Shown here one piece after another: positions 1 through 8,379 of a stretch of 64,000 nt of DNA. Positions within the stretch are counted from its first letter, which is position 1; each line of letters starts with the position of its first letter. Both the position numbers and the translations under genes were made by a program. A model generated the notes under the pieces. The model worked only from the letters and a program-made list of their open reading frames with translations. It searched no databases and was not told the origin of the DNA. This DNA comes from Brevundimonas sp. (GTDB lineage: Bacteria > Pseudomonadota > Alphaproteobacteria > Caulobacterales > Caulobacteraceae), in assembly GCA_003248965.1 (NCBI GenBank), contig QFQU01000012.1:62001-126000 (forward strand). The letters run 5' to 3'.

Positions 1-605
1 GCGCCACCATCCGCTGGTCCGAGAGCCGCAGCGCCAGCCTGTTCATCGGTCGCAGCCATCGCTTCAACCGCGAGGACGCATTCCGCACCAGCATCCCGGA
101 CGCGCCGGCCCGTCTGTACGACCCCAGCGGCCTGGCGTCGGAGACTTCGGACTGGGTGGTCCAGGGCAGCTTCTCGCCATCGGACCGCATCCGCAGCTGG
201 GCCCACGCCACCATCGACGGCTCGGGCGATGTGCGCCGAGCCGAGGCCGCGCTGGACGGCCGTTGGGGCCGCCGCAATCTGGCCAGCGTCAGCTACATTC
301 TGGACCGCTCCAACCCCCTGCCCGGCCCGCTGAACCGCAACTACGAGTTCGTCCAGCTGACGGGCCAACAGTTCGTCTACGGCAACTGGGGCTTCACCGT
401 CGCGGGCATCGCCGATCTGCGAGAAAACCAGATCACCCGGTCCGAGGTCGGCCTGTTGTTCGACGACGACTGCCTGCGGTTCGAACTGGGCTTCCGGCGC
501 GACAACACGCGCGTGCGGCCCAGCGGCCCCTCCGAAGGGGTTTATGTGCGCCTAAACCTCGCCACTTTCGGAGGTTCAGGTTATGGACAGGGCGAAATGC
601 GTTGA
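1..605 (+). CDS. lptD: LPS-assembly protein LptD, C-terminal part (5' end outside window)
   Basis: The reading frame is open from the left edge to the TGA at 603-605, about 200 residues. It has the alternating polar/aromatic pattern of an outer-membrane beta-barrel and ends in strands such as 'FELGFRRDNTRVRPSG'. LptD is the outer-membrane barrel that, with LptE, inserts lipopolysaccharide into the outer leaflet. The call rests mainly on context: lptD-surA-pdxA-ksgA is a conserved proteobacterial order, and surA starts 72 bases downstream on the same strand. The N-terminal jelly-roll domain is not in the window. Another outer-membrane barrel is possible but unlikely in this position. Confidence 0.85.
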   Translation, partial: ATIRWSESRSASLFIGRSHRFNREDAFRTSIPDAPARLYDPSGLASETSDWVVQGSFSPSDRIRSWAHATIDGSGDVRRAEAALDGRWGRRNLASVSYILDRSNPLPGPLNRNYEFVQLTGQQFVYGNWGFTVAGIADLRENQITRSEVGLLFDDDCLRFELGFRRDNTRVRPSGPSEGVYVRLNLATFGGSGYGQGEMR

Positions 606-677
606 GCATGACGCTTGACGGGGCGCGACCGCCTGCCGGCCTGGCTGGCGGACCGCTGTTAGGAATCAGGACGACCG

Positions 678-2072
678 ATGGGTTTGATGCGTTATTCGAC
701 GGGGGCTGCGCTCGCGGCGCTCCTCCTCGCCGGTTCGGCCTATGGCCAGACGGCCCAAGCCCAGGCTCAGGCGCCCGCTCGCCCGGCCGCCCAACCTTCG
801 GCGCAAGGCCCCGCCGCCGCCGGGGCGCCCAATCCTGCGGCCGGCGACACGCCGACCCGTCCGGCCGCCGCCCAGCCCCAGTTCCAGCTGGCGGACGGCA
901 TCGTCGCCACCGTCAATGACAAGATCATCACCGGCTTCGACCTGCGCCAGCGCATGCTGATGCTGATCGCCTCGTCGCAGATTCAGCCGACCGAGGAGAA
1001 CCTGCCCGCCATCCAGCAGGCGGCCCTGAACGCCCTGATCGAGGATCGCCTCAAGAATCAGGAACTGGCCAAGTTCGCCGACCAGTTGAAGGTCACGGAC
1101 GAGGAAGTGGACGAGGAAATCGCCCAGATGGCGCGCCAGGCCGGCGCGACGCCCCAGGCCTATCTTGAGTTCCTCCAGCAGGGCGGCATCCGGCCCGAGA
1201 CCTTCCGCGAGAACCTGCGCACCGAGATCGGCTGGAGCCGACTGACCGGCGGCCGCTTCGGCTCGCGCGCGCGGCCCAGCCCGCTTCAGGTGGACCAGGA
1301 ACTGCGTCGCCTGAACGCCGCCGCCGCTCAACCGCAATATCTGATCGGTGAAATCTACATCGACGCCGCGCGCGTCGGCGGCCAGCAGGCGGCTCTGAAC
1401 GGCGCCCGCCAACTGGTGCAGCAGATCATCCAGGGCGCCCCCTTCCAGGCCGTGGCCCAGCAGTTCTCCTCGGCCCCGTCCGCCTCGGCCCGTGTGCCCG
1501 GCGACGCCGGCTGGGTGGTCAAGGGCACGGTTCAGCCCGCCCTCCAGGCCATCTTCGACCAGCTTCAGCCCGGCCAGCTGTCCAACCCCGTCGCCGTCGA
1601 TGGCGGGGTCTACATCATCTACATGCGCGACAAGCGCGACGGCGCCGCCACCAGTCTGGTCTCGATGAAACAGGCCATGGTCGAACTGCCGGAAACCGCC
1701 AGCGAGGCGGAAGTCGCCGCCGCGACCGCCAAGCTGGAGACCCTGCGTCAGGGCCTGACCTGCGACAACATCATGTCCCAGGCGCGCGCCACCGCCGGCG
1801 TCACCTATGCGGACTTGGGCGAATCCGACGTTCAGAACCTGGCGCCCCAGTTCCAGCAGTTCGCCCGCACCGGAGAGGTCGGCGCCGTCAGCAGCCCGAT
1901 CCGCACGCCTCTGGGCCTGCATCTGGTCGCCGTCTGCGGTCGTCGCGTCGGCGGGCCGGACGTGCCCACCCGCCAGCAGGTCGAGAATCGTCTGCGCGCC
2001 CAGAACCTGCAGGTCCTGGACCGTCGCTATCTGCGCGATCTGCGCAACGACGCCTTGATCGAGGTCAAGTGA
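678..2072 (+). CDS. surA: SurA-type periplasmic peptidylprolyl isomerase/chaperone
   Basis: 464 residues. A signal peptide (residues 1-23, '...LLLAGSAYGQ') is followed by an Ala/Pro/Gln-rich linker. A SurA N-terminal helical domain begins near residue 75 ('DGIVATVNDKIITGFDL'), and a parvulin-type rotamase domain lies around 215-320. A second region to the C-terminus is probably a degenerate parvulin repeat plus the C-terminal helix. SurA escorts unfolded outer-membrane proteins, LptD included, across the periplasm, which fits its place after lptD. The start is chosen because an AGGAC-like ribosome site lies about 7 bases upstream. The stop overlaps the pdxA start (GTGA), so the two are probably translationally coupled. 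Confidence 0.92.
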   Translation: MGLMRYSTGAALAALLLAGSAYGQTAQAQAQAPARPAAQPSAQGPAAAGAPNPAAGDTPTRPAAAQPQFQLADGIVATVNDKIITGFDLRQRMLMLIASSQIQPTEENLPAIQQAALNALIEDRLKNQELAKFADQLKVTDEEVDEEIAQMARQAGATPQAYLEFLQQGGIRPETFRENLRTEIGWSRLTGGRFGSRARPSPLQVDQELRRLNAAAAQPQYLIGEIYIDAARVGGQQAALNGARQLVQQIIQGAPFQAVAQQFSSAPSASARVPGDAGWVVKGTVQPALQAIFDQLQPGQLSNPVAVDGGVYIIYMRDKRDGAATSLVSMKQAMVELPETASEAEVAAATAKLETLRQGLTCDNIMSQARATAGVTYADLGESDVQNLAPQFQQFARTGEVGAVSSPIRTPLGLHLVAVCGRRVGGPDVPTRQQVENRLRAQNLQVLDRRYLRDLRNDALIEVK

Positions 2073-3073
2073 CCGCTGCGGCCGCGCCTCTGGTCCTGAC
2101 GCTGGGCGAACCCGCCGGCGTCGGGCCCGAGATCACGGCCGCCGCCTGGACCACGCTGAAGGATCAGTCCTTGGCCTTCGCCGTGATCGGCGACGCGGCC
2201 CTGCTGCGCGCCCAAGGCGTTCCGGTGGTTGAGATCGACAGTCCCCTGGACGCCGCCGACCGTTTCGCCCGCGCCCTGCCGGTCATCCACCGCCCCCTGC
2301 CCGTTCCGGTGGTTCCCGGGCGTCCCGACCCGGCCAACGCTCCCGCCGTCGCCGACGGCATCGAGGAGGGGGTCGGCTTCGCCCTGTCGGGCCAAGCCTC
2401 GGGCGTCGTCACCGCGCCCATCGCCAAGGCGCCCATGTACGCCTCGGGCTTCCGGTTTCCCGGCCATACGGAATTCATCGCCGAACTGACGGCCGACGCC
2501 CCTTACGCGGGCACGCGCGGCCCCGTGATGATGCTGACCGCGCGCGATCTGCGGGCCTGCCTCGTCACCATCCACGTCGCCCTGGACCAGGTTCCCGAAC
2601 TGGTCACGGGCGAGCGCGTGGCCCGCACCGCCCGCGTCGTCCATGAAAGCCTAAGGCGCGACTTCGCCATCGCCCGTCCGCGCCTGGCCATGGCCGCCCT
2701 GAACCCCCACGCGGGCGAAGGCGGCGCTCTGGGCCTGCAAGAGATCGAGACCTTGATCCCTGTCGCGGAGCAGCTGCGAGGCGAAGGGATCGACATCACT
2801 GACCCGCGTCCCGCCGACACCCTGTTCCATGACGAAGCCCGCGCGACCTATGACGCGGCCATCTGCATGTATCACGACCAGGCCCTGATCCCGGTCAAGA
2901 CGCTGGACTTCTGGGGCGGGGTCAATGTCTCCTTGGGCCTGCCGGTCATCCGCACCTCTCCGGACCACGGCACGGGTTTCGACATCGCCGGCAAGGGCGT
3001 CGCGCGCTCGGACAGCCTGATCGCCGCCATCCGCCTGGCTTCGGAGATGGCGGCGGCGCGCGCCGCGCGCTAA
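2069..3073 (+). CDS. pdxA: 4-hydroxythreonine-4-phosphate dehydrogenase PdxA
   Basis: 334 residues, normal for the family. PdxA oxidises 4-phosphohydroxy-L-threonine with NAD+ in the DXP-dependent pathway to pyridoxal phosphate. Family hallmarks are the opening 'LTLGEPAGVGPEI', the 'PGHTEF' metal-site segment, 'NPHAGEGGALG' and the C-terminal 'SPDHGTGFDIAGKG'. The GTG start overlaps the surA stop by four bases, leaving no other sensible start. ksgA follows after 8 bases, in the classical surA-pdxA-ksgA operon order. Confidence 0.96.
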   Translation: MTAAAAPLVLTLGEPAGVGPEITAAAWTTLKDQSLAFAVIGDAALLRAQGVPVVEIDSPLDAADRFARALPVIHRPLPVPVVPGRPDPANAPAVADGIEEGVGFALSGQASGVVTAPIAKAPMYASGFRFPGHTEFIAELTADAPYAGTRGPVMMLTARDLRACLVTIHVALDQVPELVTGERVARTARVVHESLRRDFAIARPRLAMAALNPHAGEGGALGLQEIETLIPVAEQLRGEGIDITDPRPADTLFHDEARATYDAAICMYHDQALIPVKTLDFWGGVNVSLGLPVIRTSPDHGTGFDIAGKGVARSDSLIAAIRLASEMAAARAAR

Positions 3074-3081
3074 CAGGGCGT

Positions 3082-3891
3082 GTGACCGACCTTCCCTCCC
3101 TCCGCGAAACCCTGGACGCCCACGGCCTTTCGGCCAAGAAGAGCTTCGGCCAGCATTTCCTGCTGGACCTGAACGTCACCCGCAAGATCGTGCGGCTGGC
3201 GGGCCCGTTCGAGGGCCGCGCCGTTATCGAGGTCGGCCCCGGCCCCGGCGGCCTGACCCGCGCCCTGCTGGAATCCGACGCCGGTGCCGTGGTTCTGGTC
3301 GAGAAGGACCCGCGCTTCATTCCGCTGCTGTCCGAACTGGACGACGGCTCCGGCCGCCTGACCATCGTCGAGGCGGACGCCCTGAAGGTGAAGGAGGCGG
3401 ACCTGGTCGCCGGCCCCGCCCATCTGGTTTCCAACCTGCCCTACAACGTCGGCACGGCCCTGCTGATCAAATGGCTGACCGGGCCGTGGCTGCCGCACAG
3501 CCTGACCCTGATGTTCCAGAAGGAGGTCGCCGAGCGCGTCGCCGCTGCCCCCGGCGAGGACGCCTATGGCCGTCTGGCCGTCATCTCCCAGGCCGTCTGC
3601 ACCGCCCGCATCGTCATGCACCTGCCCGCCGCCGCCTTCACCCCGCCGCCCAAGGTGGCCTCGGCCGTGGTCCGCCTGGACCCGCTGCCCGAACGTCCCG
3701 CGCCCGAGCGATTGAAGAAGCTTGAGCGCGTCACCGCCGCCGCCTTCGGCCAGCGCCGCAAGATGCTGCGCTCCAGCCTGAAGCAACTGGGCGGCGCCGC
3801 CCTGTGCGAGGCCGCCGGCATCGAACCCGACGCCCGCGCGGAAACCATCGACGTCGCGGGCTTCCTGAGATTGGCGGATGCCCTAAAATGA
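3082..3891 (+). CDS. rsmA: 16S rRNA (adenine1518-N6/adenine1519-N6)-dimethyltransferase
   Basis: 269 residues with a GTG start. RsmA/KsgA dimethylates two adjacent adenines in the 3' hairpin of 16S rRNA late in 30S assembly. Visible signatures are 'KKSFGQHFLLD' near the N-terminus, the SAM-binding 'VIEVGPGPGGLTRALL' and the catalytic 'NLPYNVGTALLIKWL'. The RNA-binding helical domain at the C-terminus contains 'QRRKMLRSSLK'. The TGA overlaps the ATG of the downstream aminotransferase (ATGA), implying coupled translation at the end of the lptD-surA-pdxA-ksgA operon. Confidence 0.97.
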   Translation: MTDLPSLRETLDAHGLSAKKSFGQHFLLDLNVTRKIVRLAGPFEGRAVIEVGPGPGGLTRALLESDAGAVVLVEKDPRFIPLLSELDDGSGRLTIVEADALKVKEADLVAGPAHLVSNLPYNVGTALLIKWLTGPWLPHSLTLMFQKEVAERVAAAPGEDAYGRLAVISQAVCTARIVMHLPAAAFTPPPKVASAVVRLDPLPERPAPERLKKLERVTAAAFGQRRKMLRSSLKQLGGAALCEAAGIEPDARAETIDVAGFLRLADALK

Positions 3892-5027
3892 CCGTCGAAC
3901 CTTTCCGCGCCATATCCGTCAGCCGTCTGGCCCATCAGTTGAAGGTCGAGGGCCGGTCGATCATCCATATGGAGTTCGGCCAACCGTCCACGGGCGCCCC
4001 CGCCGCCGCCATCGCCCGCGCCCATCAGGTGCTGGACCGGGACGCCATGGGCTATTGGGAAAGCCCCGACCTGCGCGCCCGGATCGCCCGCCTGTACGAC
4101 GACCGCTACGGCGTCGCGGTGGACCCCGAGCGGATCGTCCTGACCAACGGTGCCTCGCCAGCCCTTGTTCTGGCCCTGACGACCCGGTTCCGGCCCGGCG
4201 ACCGCATCGCCCTGGCCCGTCCCGGCTATGTCGCCTATCGCAACACCCTGCGCGCCCTGCACCTGGAGCCGGTGGAGATCGCCTGTGGGCCCGAGACCCG
4301 CTTCCAACTGACGGCGGCGCAGCTGGAAGCCCTGGACCCGGCCCCCGCCGGCGTCATCATCGCCAGCCCGGCCAATCCAACCGGGACCATCATCCCGGCC
4401 GAGGAACTGGCCGCCATCGCCCAGGTCTGCCGCGACCGTGGCGTCGCCATCGTCTCGGACGAAATCTATCACGGCCTCAGCTACGTCGGCCCCACCCCCT
4501 CCATGCTGCAGTTCGCGCCCGACGCGACCATCATCAACAGCTTTTCCAAATATTGGAGCATGGCCGGCTGGCGACTGGGCTGGCTGGTCGCGCCCCAGGA
4601 CCGCATCGCCGCCGCCCGCGCCCACATCGGGAATCTTTTCCTGACCCCGCCCAGCCTCAGCCAGCACGCGGGCCTGGTCGCCATGGACGCGACGGAAGAG
4701 CTGGAAGGCCACGTTCGAACCTATGCCCGCAATCGCGAGCTGATGCTTCAGGCCCTGCCCGCCCTGGGCCTAAGGAAGATCGCCCCGCCCGACGGCGCCT
4801 TCTACATCTGGGCCGACATCGGCCATCTGACCGAAGACAGCCTGGCGTTCTGCGAGCAGCTTTTGCGCGATACGGGCGTCGCCACCGCGCCGGGCGTCGA
4901 CTTCGACCCGGTCGAGGGCCGTCATTTCATCCGTTTCAGCTTCGCCGTCTCCACGGCCGAGATCGAGGAGGCCCTAGCGCGTCTGACGCCCTGGTTCGCG
5001 CTCAGAACTCAAGAGGCGATGGCTTAG
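3888..5027 (+). CDS. PLP-dependent class I/II aminotransferase
   Basis: 379 residues from the ATG at 3888, chosen because it overlaps the ksgA stop and the upstream extension is arginine-rich shadow sequence. It is a fold-type I aminotransferase: 'LTNGASPAL' for phosphate contacts, 'ASPANPTGTII' with the conserved Asn, 'VSDEIYHGL' with the cofactor Asp/Tyr region, and 'SFSKYWSMAGWRLGWLV', where the Lys is the Schiff-base residue. A C-terminal Arg in 'FIRFSFA' would bind the substrate carboxylate. Substrate cannot be read from the sequence; AlaA- or aspartate-type enzymes are the closest by feel. Its 3' end overlaps that of the convergent kinase gene by four bases. Confidence 0.9.
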   Translation: MTVEPFRAISVSRLAHQLKVEGRSIIHMEFGQPSTGAPAAAIARAHQVLDRDAMGYWESPDLRARIARLYDDRYGVAVDPERIVLTNGASPALVLALTTRFRPGDRIALARPGYVAYRNTLRALHLEPVEIACGPETRFQLTAAQLEALDPAPAGVIIASPANPTGTIIPAEELAAIAQVCRDRGVAIVSDEIYHGLSYVGPTPSMLQFAPDATIINSFSKYWSMAGWRLGWLVAPQDRIAAARAHIGNLFLTPPSLSQHAGLVAMDATEELEGHVRTYARNRELMLQALPALGLRKIAPPDGAFYIWADIGHLTEDSLAFCEQLLRDTGVATAPGVDFDPVEGRHFIRFSFAVSTAEIEEALARLTPWFALRTQEAMA

Positions 5028-6772
5028 GCCGCATCGGCCCGCGCCCCGGCGTAGGTCGCGCGGTTCAGCGCCTCGTACAGCTTCTTCGGCTCCAACGGCT
5101 TGGCCAACCAGTCGGTCATGCCCGCCGCATAGCAGGCCGTGACCTGTTCCGACTCGGTGCCGGCGCTGAAGCCGATGACCGGCACATCCGCGTTCAACCC
5201 GCCCGAAGCCCGCAGAAGCCGCGTCGTCTCGTTGCCGTCGATGCCCGGCATGTTGACGTCCATCAGCACCACGTCGAACGGCCGGTCTTCCAGCAACAGC
5301 AGGGCCACATGGCCGTCCGAGGCCGTGGTCAGGTCCACGTCCAGCGGCTGCAACACCAGGGCGATGGTGCGGCGGTTGATCTCGTGGTCGTCGACCGCCA
5401 GCACCTTGATCCGACGGGTCAGGGTCGGGGCGCTGACCGCCCCCTGATCCTCGGCCTCGGTCGGCTGTCCCTCGGGCAGATCGACGCACAGGGTGAAGGC
5501 CGCGCCCTGTCCCGGCGGGCTGTCCACCGTCAGGTCTCCACCCATCAATCGCGCCAGCTCCCGGCTGACGGTCAGTCCCAGCCCCGTCCCGCCATAGGTG
5601 CGCGCCACCTCGGCCGAGCCCTGGGCGAAGGGGGTGAACAGACGGCGCATCGCCTCCGGCGCGATGCCGGCGCCCTGGTCGATCACCGTCAGCGTCAGGC
5701 GGCGCAACTCGCCGTGGGAAACCGCCCCGGCCACGATCCGGATCTTCCCCTCGGGCGTGAACTTGATGGCGTTAGAGATCAGATTGTTCACGATCTGACG
5801 CAGGCGATAGGGATCGCCCTTCAGCCAGACGGGCTGGTCGTCGCAGACCAGATCCAGCGTCAGCCCCTTCTCGGTCGCCGGCGCGGTCCAGAACCGCGCC
5901 GTGTCGCGGGCCATTTCACCCAGTTCGAAATCGCGGGCCTCCAGCGCCATGGCCCCCGCCTCCATCTTGGAGTGATCCAGCAGGTCGTTCAGCATCCCCG
6001 TCATCAGACGCCCGGCGTCCACGATCAGATCGGCGGTTTCCTCGCGCTTGCGCGGTTCGCCTTCACCCCGGATGACGTGCGCCCCGGCCAGGATGGCGCT
6101 GACAGGGGTGCGCAGTTCATGGCTGACGATGGCGGCCATGGCGGCGCGGTCGGCCATGGCGGTCTGGGCCTGCTCCAGCCGCCGCTCGGCCTCGGCGCGG
6201 GCGACGATCTCGGCCCGGCGCATCTTGTGAACACGGAAATAGACGTTCAGCATCGTGCCGACGAACAGCAGGCTGGATAGGCTCATGACCACAAGGCCGC
6301 TGGTGTCGCCCTGGACGATCTTGATCACCGGCATCAGAGCCAGAACCGCCAGATAGGGGCCGCCGCCGATGAAGAACAGCGCGCGCGATTCGATGCCCGA
6401 GGCCACATTGGTCAAAAGCCCCCCGGCCACGATCAGGGCGGACAGGGTGACGAGCGCGGGATGGTTGGTGGACCAGATCACCAGGGCCACCCCGGCATAG
6501 GTCGCCCCCATGAGGGCGGTGGACATCAAGGCCGCGATCGCGCGGCGGCGGCTGGGCGCGCCGTGCGCGCGCCGAAACGGCCCCATCGCCAGAAGTTCGA
6601 AAGCCTGAACCAGCAGCGCCCAGGCGATCCAGGCCGGCAGCAGCGCATTCATGCCGGACGAATACAGGATCCAGCCGATCAGCCCGGCCAACAGCATGCG
6701 TACCGGCGTCTGCTTGACCCGCTCGTTCGCGCTGATGGCCAGCATCGGCGCGATATCATCCAGAAACCGCAT
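5024..6772 (-). CDS. Membrane-bound hybrid histidine kinase with C-terminal receiver
   Basis: 582 residues. About six hydrophobic segments occupy residues 20-180, with no clear periplasmic sensor domain, followed by a short coiled region. The HisKA phosphoacceptor is H218 ('IVSHELRTP'). The HATPase_c domain has the N box 'NNLISNAIKFTPEG' (about 329-342) and G boxes 'DQGAGI' and 'GGTGLGL'. The receiver domain from about 455 has acidic residues 'DD', phosphoacceptor D505 ('LMDVNMP') and Lys558. The protein probably autophosphorylates and passes phosphate intramolecularly and on to an Hpt partner not encoded nearby. The signal sensed is unknown. It converges on the aminotransferase with overlapping stop codons. 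Confidence 0.9.
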   Translation of the reverse strand: MRFLDDIAPMLAISANERVKQTPVRMLLAGLIGWILYSSGMNALLPAWIAWALLVQAFELLAMGPFRRAHGAPSRRRAIAALMSTALMGATYAGVALVIWSTNHPALVTLSALIVAGGLLTNVASGIESRALFFIGGGPYLAVLALMPVIKIVQGDTSGLVVMSLSSLLFVGTMLNVYFRVHKMRRAEIVARAEAERRLEQAQTAMADRAAMAAIVSHELRTPVSAILAGAHVIRGEGEPRKREETADLIVDAGRLMTGMLNDLLDHSKMEAGAMALEARDFELGEMARDTARFWTAPATEKGLTLDLVCDDQPVWLKGDPYRLRQIVNNLISNAIKFTPEGKIRIVAGAVSHGELRRLTLTVIDQGAGIAPEAMRRLFTPFAQGSAEVARTYGGTGLGLTVSRELARLMGGDLTVDSPPGQGAAFTLCVDLPEGQPTEAEDQGAVSAPTLTRRIKVLAVDDHEINRRTIALVLQPLDVDLTTASDGHVALLLLEDRPFDVVLMDVNMPGIDGNETTRLLRASGGLNADVPVIGFSAGTESEQVTACYAAGMTDWLAKPLEPKKLYEALNRATYAGARADAA

Positions 6773-6848
6773 GAGGCCTCCCTTTCGGCCTCACCCTAGC
6801 GGAAAGAGCGCGAACAGGACGTAAACCGACGATACGAGATCTTGGCGT

Positions 6849-7490
6849 TCAGACCGCTTCGCGCAGCAGGGCGGTCTTGTAGTTCTCGACCCACAGATTG
6901 CGGAACCGGCGCGAACGCTCGGCATGATAGATGTGGGCCAGCTCGGCGTAGGATCGGTCGAAATCCTCGTTGACCAACACATAGTCGAAGGCGTCGCAGT
7001 GTTCGATCTCGCCCTTGGCGTTCGCCACGCGGCGTTCGATCACGTCCTCGGCGTCCTGCGACCGCGTCACCAGGCGGCGACGCAGTTCTTCCAGGCTTGG
7101 CGGCAGGATGAAGACCCGCACGGCGTCCTCTGGGCATTTTTCGGCCACGTCGCGCGCGCCCTGCCAGTCGATGTCGAACAGCACGTCGCGCCCTTCGGCC
7201 AGGGCGCGGTCCACCGGCGAACGCGGGCTGCCGTAGCGGTTGCCGTGCACGTCGGCCCACTCCAGAAAGGCGTCGGCGTCGATCAGCCGCTGGAATTCCT
7301 CGTGGCTGACGAAATGATAGTCGCGCCCGTCCACCTCGCCCGGCCGGATGCCGCGCGTGGTCATGGAGACCGACAGCTCCAGCGCCTTATGGTCCGCCAT
7401 CAGGCGACGACACAACGACGTCTTGCCCGCGCCCGACGGGCTGGCGACGATCAGGAGGACGCCGCGGCGGGGCGTTCTTTCATTCGACAT
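6849..7490 (-). CDS. gmk: Guanylate kinase
   Basis: 213 residues, the usual size. It phosphorylates GMP/dGMP to GDP/dGDP with ATP. The P-loop 'ASPSGAGKTSL' is near residue 20, and the GMP-binding region 'SMTTRGIRPGEVDGRDYHFV' and 'FLEWADVHGNRYGSP' are intact. Lid and core segments such as 'VLFDIDWQGARDV' follow. The start overlaps the end of yicC by 11 bases; yicC-gmk is a common pairing, and mltG lies just upstream. Confidence 0.97.
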   Translation of the reverse strand: MSNERTPRRGVLLIVASPSGAGKTSLCRRLMADHKALELSVSMTTRGIRPGEVDGRDYHFVSHEEFQRLIDADAFLEWADVHGNRYGSPRSPVDRALAEGRDVLFDIDWQGARDVAEKCPEDAVRVFILPPSLEELRRRLVTRSQDAEDVIERRVANAKGEIEHCDAFDYVLVNEDFDRSYAELAHIYHAERSRRFRNLWVENYKTALLREAV

Positions 7491-8379
7491 TTTGAATTTG
7501 TTCTCGAAGCTGTTCGATGACGGCCTTGAGCTCCAGGCCGATTCCGGTGAGCGCGGTCGTAGCGGATTTCGAGCAGAGCGTGTTCGCCTCTCTCATGAAT
7601 TCCTGCATCAGGAAGTCGAGTTTCCGCCCGGCTGGCGCCGAGGCCACAAGTCGGCACGCCGCCTCGACATGGGCCGTCAGCCGGTCCAGTTCCTCGCGCA
7701 CGTCCGCCTTGGTCGCCAGGGCCGCCGCCTCCAGAAACACCCGCTCCTCCAGCTCCGGCGCGCCCGTCGCCGCGAGGGTGGGCGCCAGTTCGGCCATGCG
7801 GCGGGCGAACCGGTCGCGGATGGCCTCCACCTGGGCTGCGGCTTCCGTCTCGGCCTGGGCCGTCAGGGCCTCGATCCGGCCGATGAAGTCTTCCAGCACA
7901 GGCTTCAGCTGAGCCCCCTCGGCCTCGCGCGACGTCTTCAGCGCGTCCAGCGCCGCCTCAACCGTGGTCAGCATGGCGGCTTCCAGCGCACCGCGCGCCT
8001 CGGGATCATCCGTTTCTTCCGGCGCCTCGATCACGCCGCGCAGGGCCAGAAGACCGTCGGCGCTAGGCGGAGTCGCCCCGTCTTCGGCCAGTTGATTGGC
8101 CAAGGCCAGATAGCGTTTCAGGACGTCCTGATTGACGACCACGACCCCCTCGCCGCCCTCGACCCGCCGCGCCTGAAGGCCGACGCTGACCTGGCCCCGC
8201 GCGAACCGCGCCTGGCCCGCCGCCTTGGCCGCGCGCTCAAGGGCGTCGAACCCGTTCGGCCCGCGAAAGCGGACCTCCAGATTGCGTCCATTGACCGAGC
8301 GCGCCTCGACCGCCCAGGTCCAGCCCAGGCCGGCGCCGTCGGCCCGCCCGAAGCCCGTCATGCCCGACAGCCGGCTCAT
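7480..8379 (-). CDS. yicC: YicC family endoribonuclease-like protein
   Basis: 299 residues, typical for the YicC/YloC family. It opens with 'LSGMTGFGRADG' and 'VEARSVNGRNLEVRFRGP', both characteristic, and ends with the DUF1732 region 'GRKLDFLMQEFMREANTLCSKS'. YicC proteins are reported RNases involved in RNA turnover. The role here is inferred from family membership. The gene overlaps mltG by 4 bases upstream and gmk by 11 bases downstream, so mltG-yicC-gmk is probably one transcript. Confidence 0.93.
   Translation of the reverse strand: MSRLSGMTGFGRADGAGLGWTWAVEARSVNGRNLEVRFRGPNGFDALERAAKAAGQARFARGQVSVGLQARRVEGGEGVVVVNQDVLKRYLALANQLAEDGATPPSADGLLALRGVIEAPEETDDPEARGALEAAMLTTVEAALDALKTSREAEGAQLKPVLEDFIGRIEALTAQAETEAAAQVEAIRDRFARRMAELAPTLAATGAPELEERVFLEAAALATKADVREELDRLTAHVEAACRLVASAPAGRKLDFLMQEFMREANTLCSKSATTALTGIGLELKAVIEQLREQIQNVE

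Noticed and set aside
4055..6280. 741-codon plus-strand frame over the aminotransferase end and kinase
   Set aside because: Arg/Pro/Gly-rich shadow translation with no domain; both opposing genes have full catalytic motifs.
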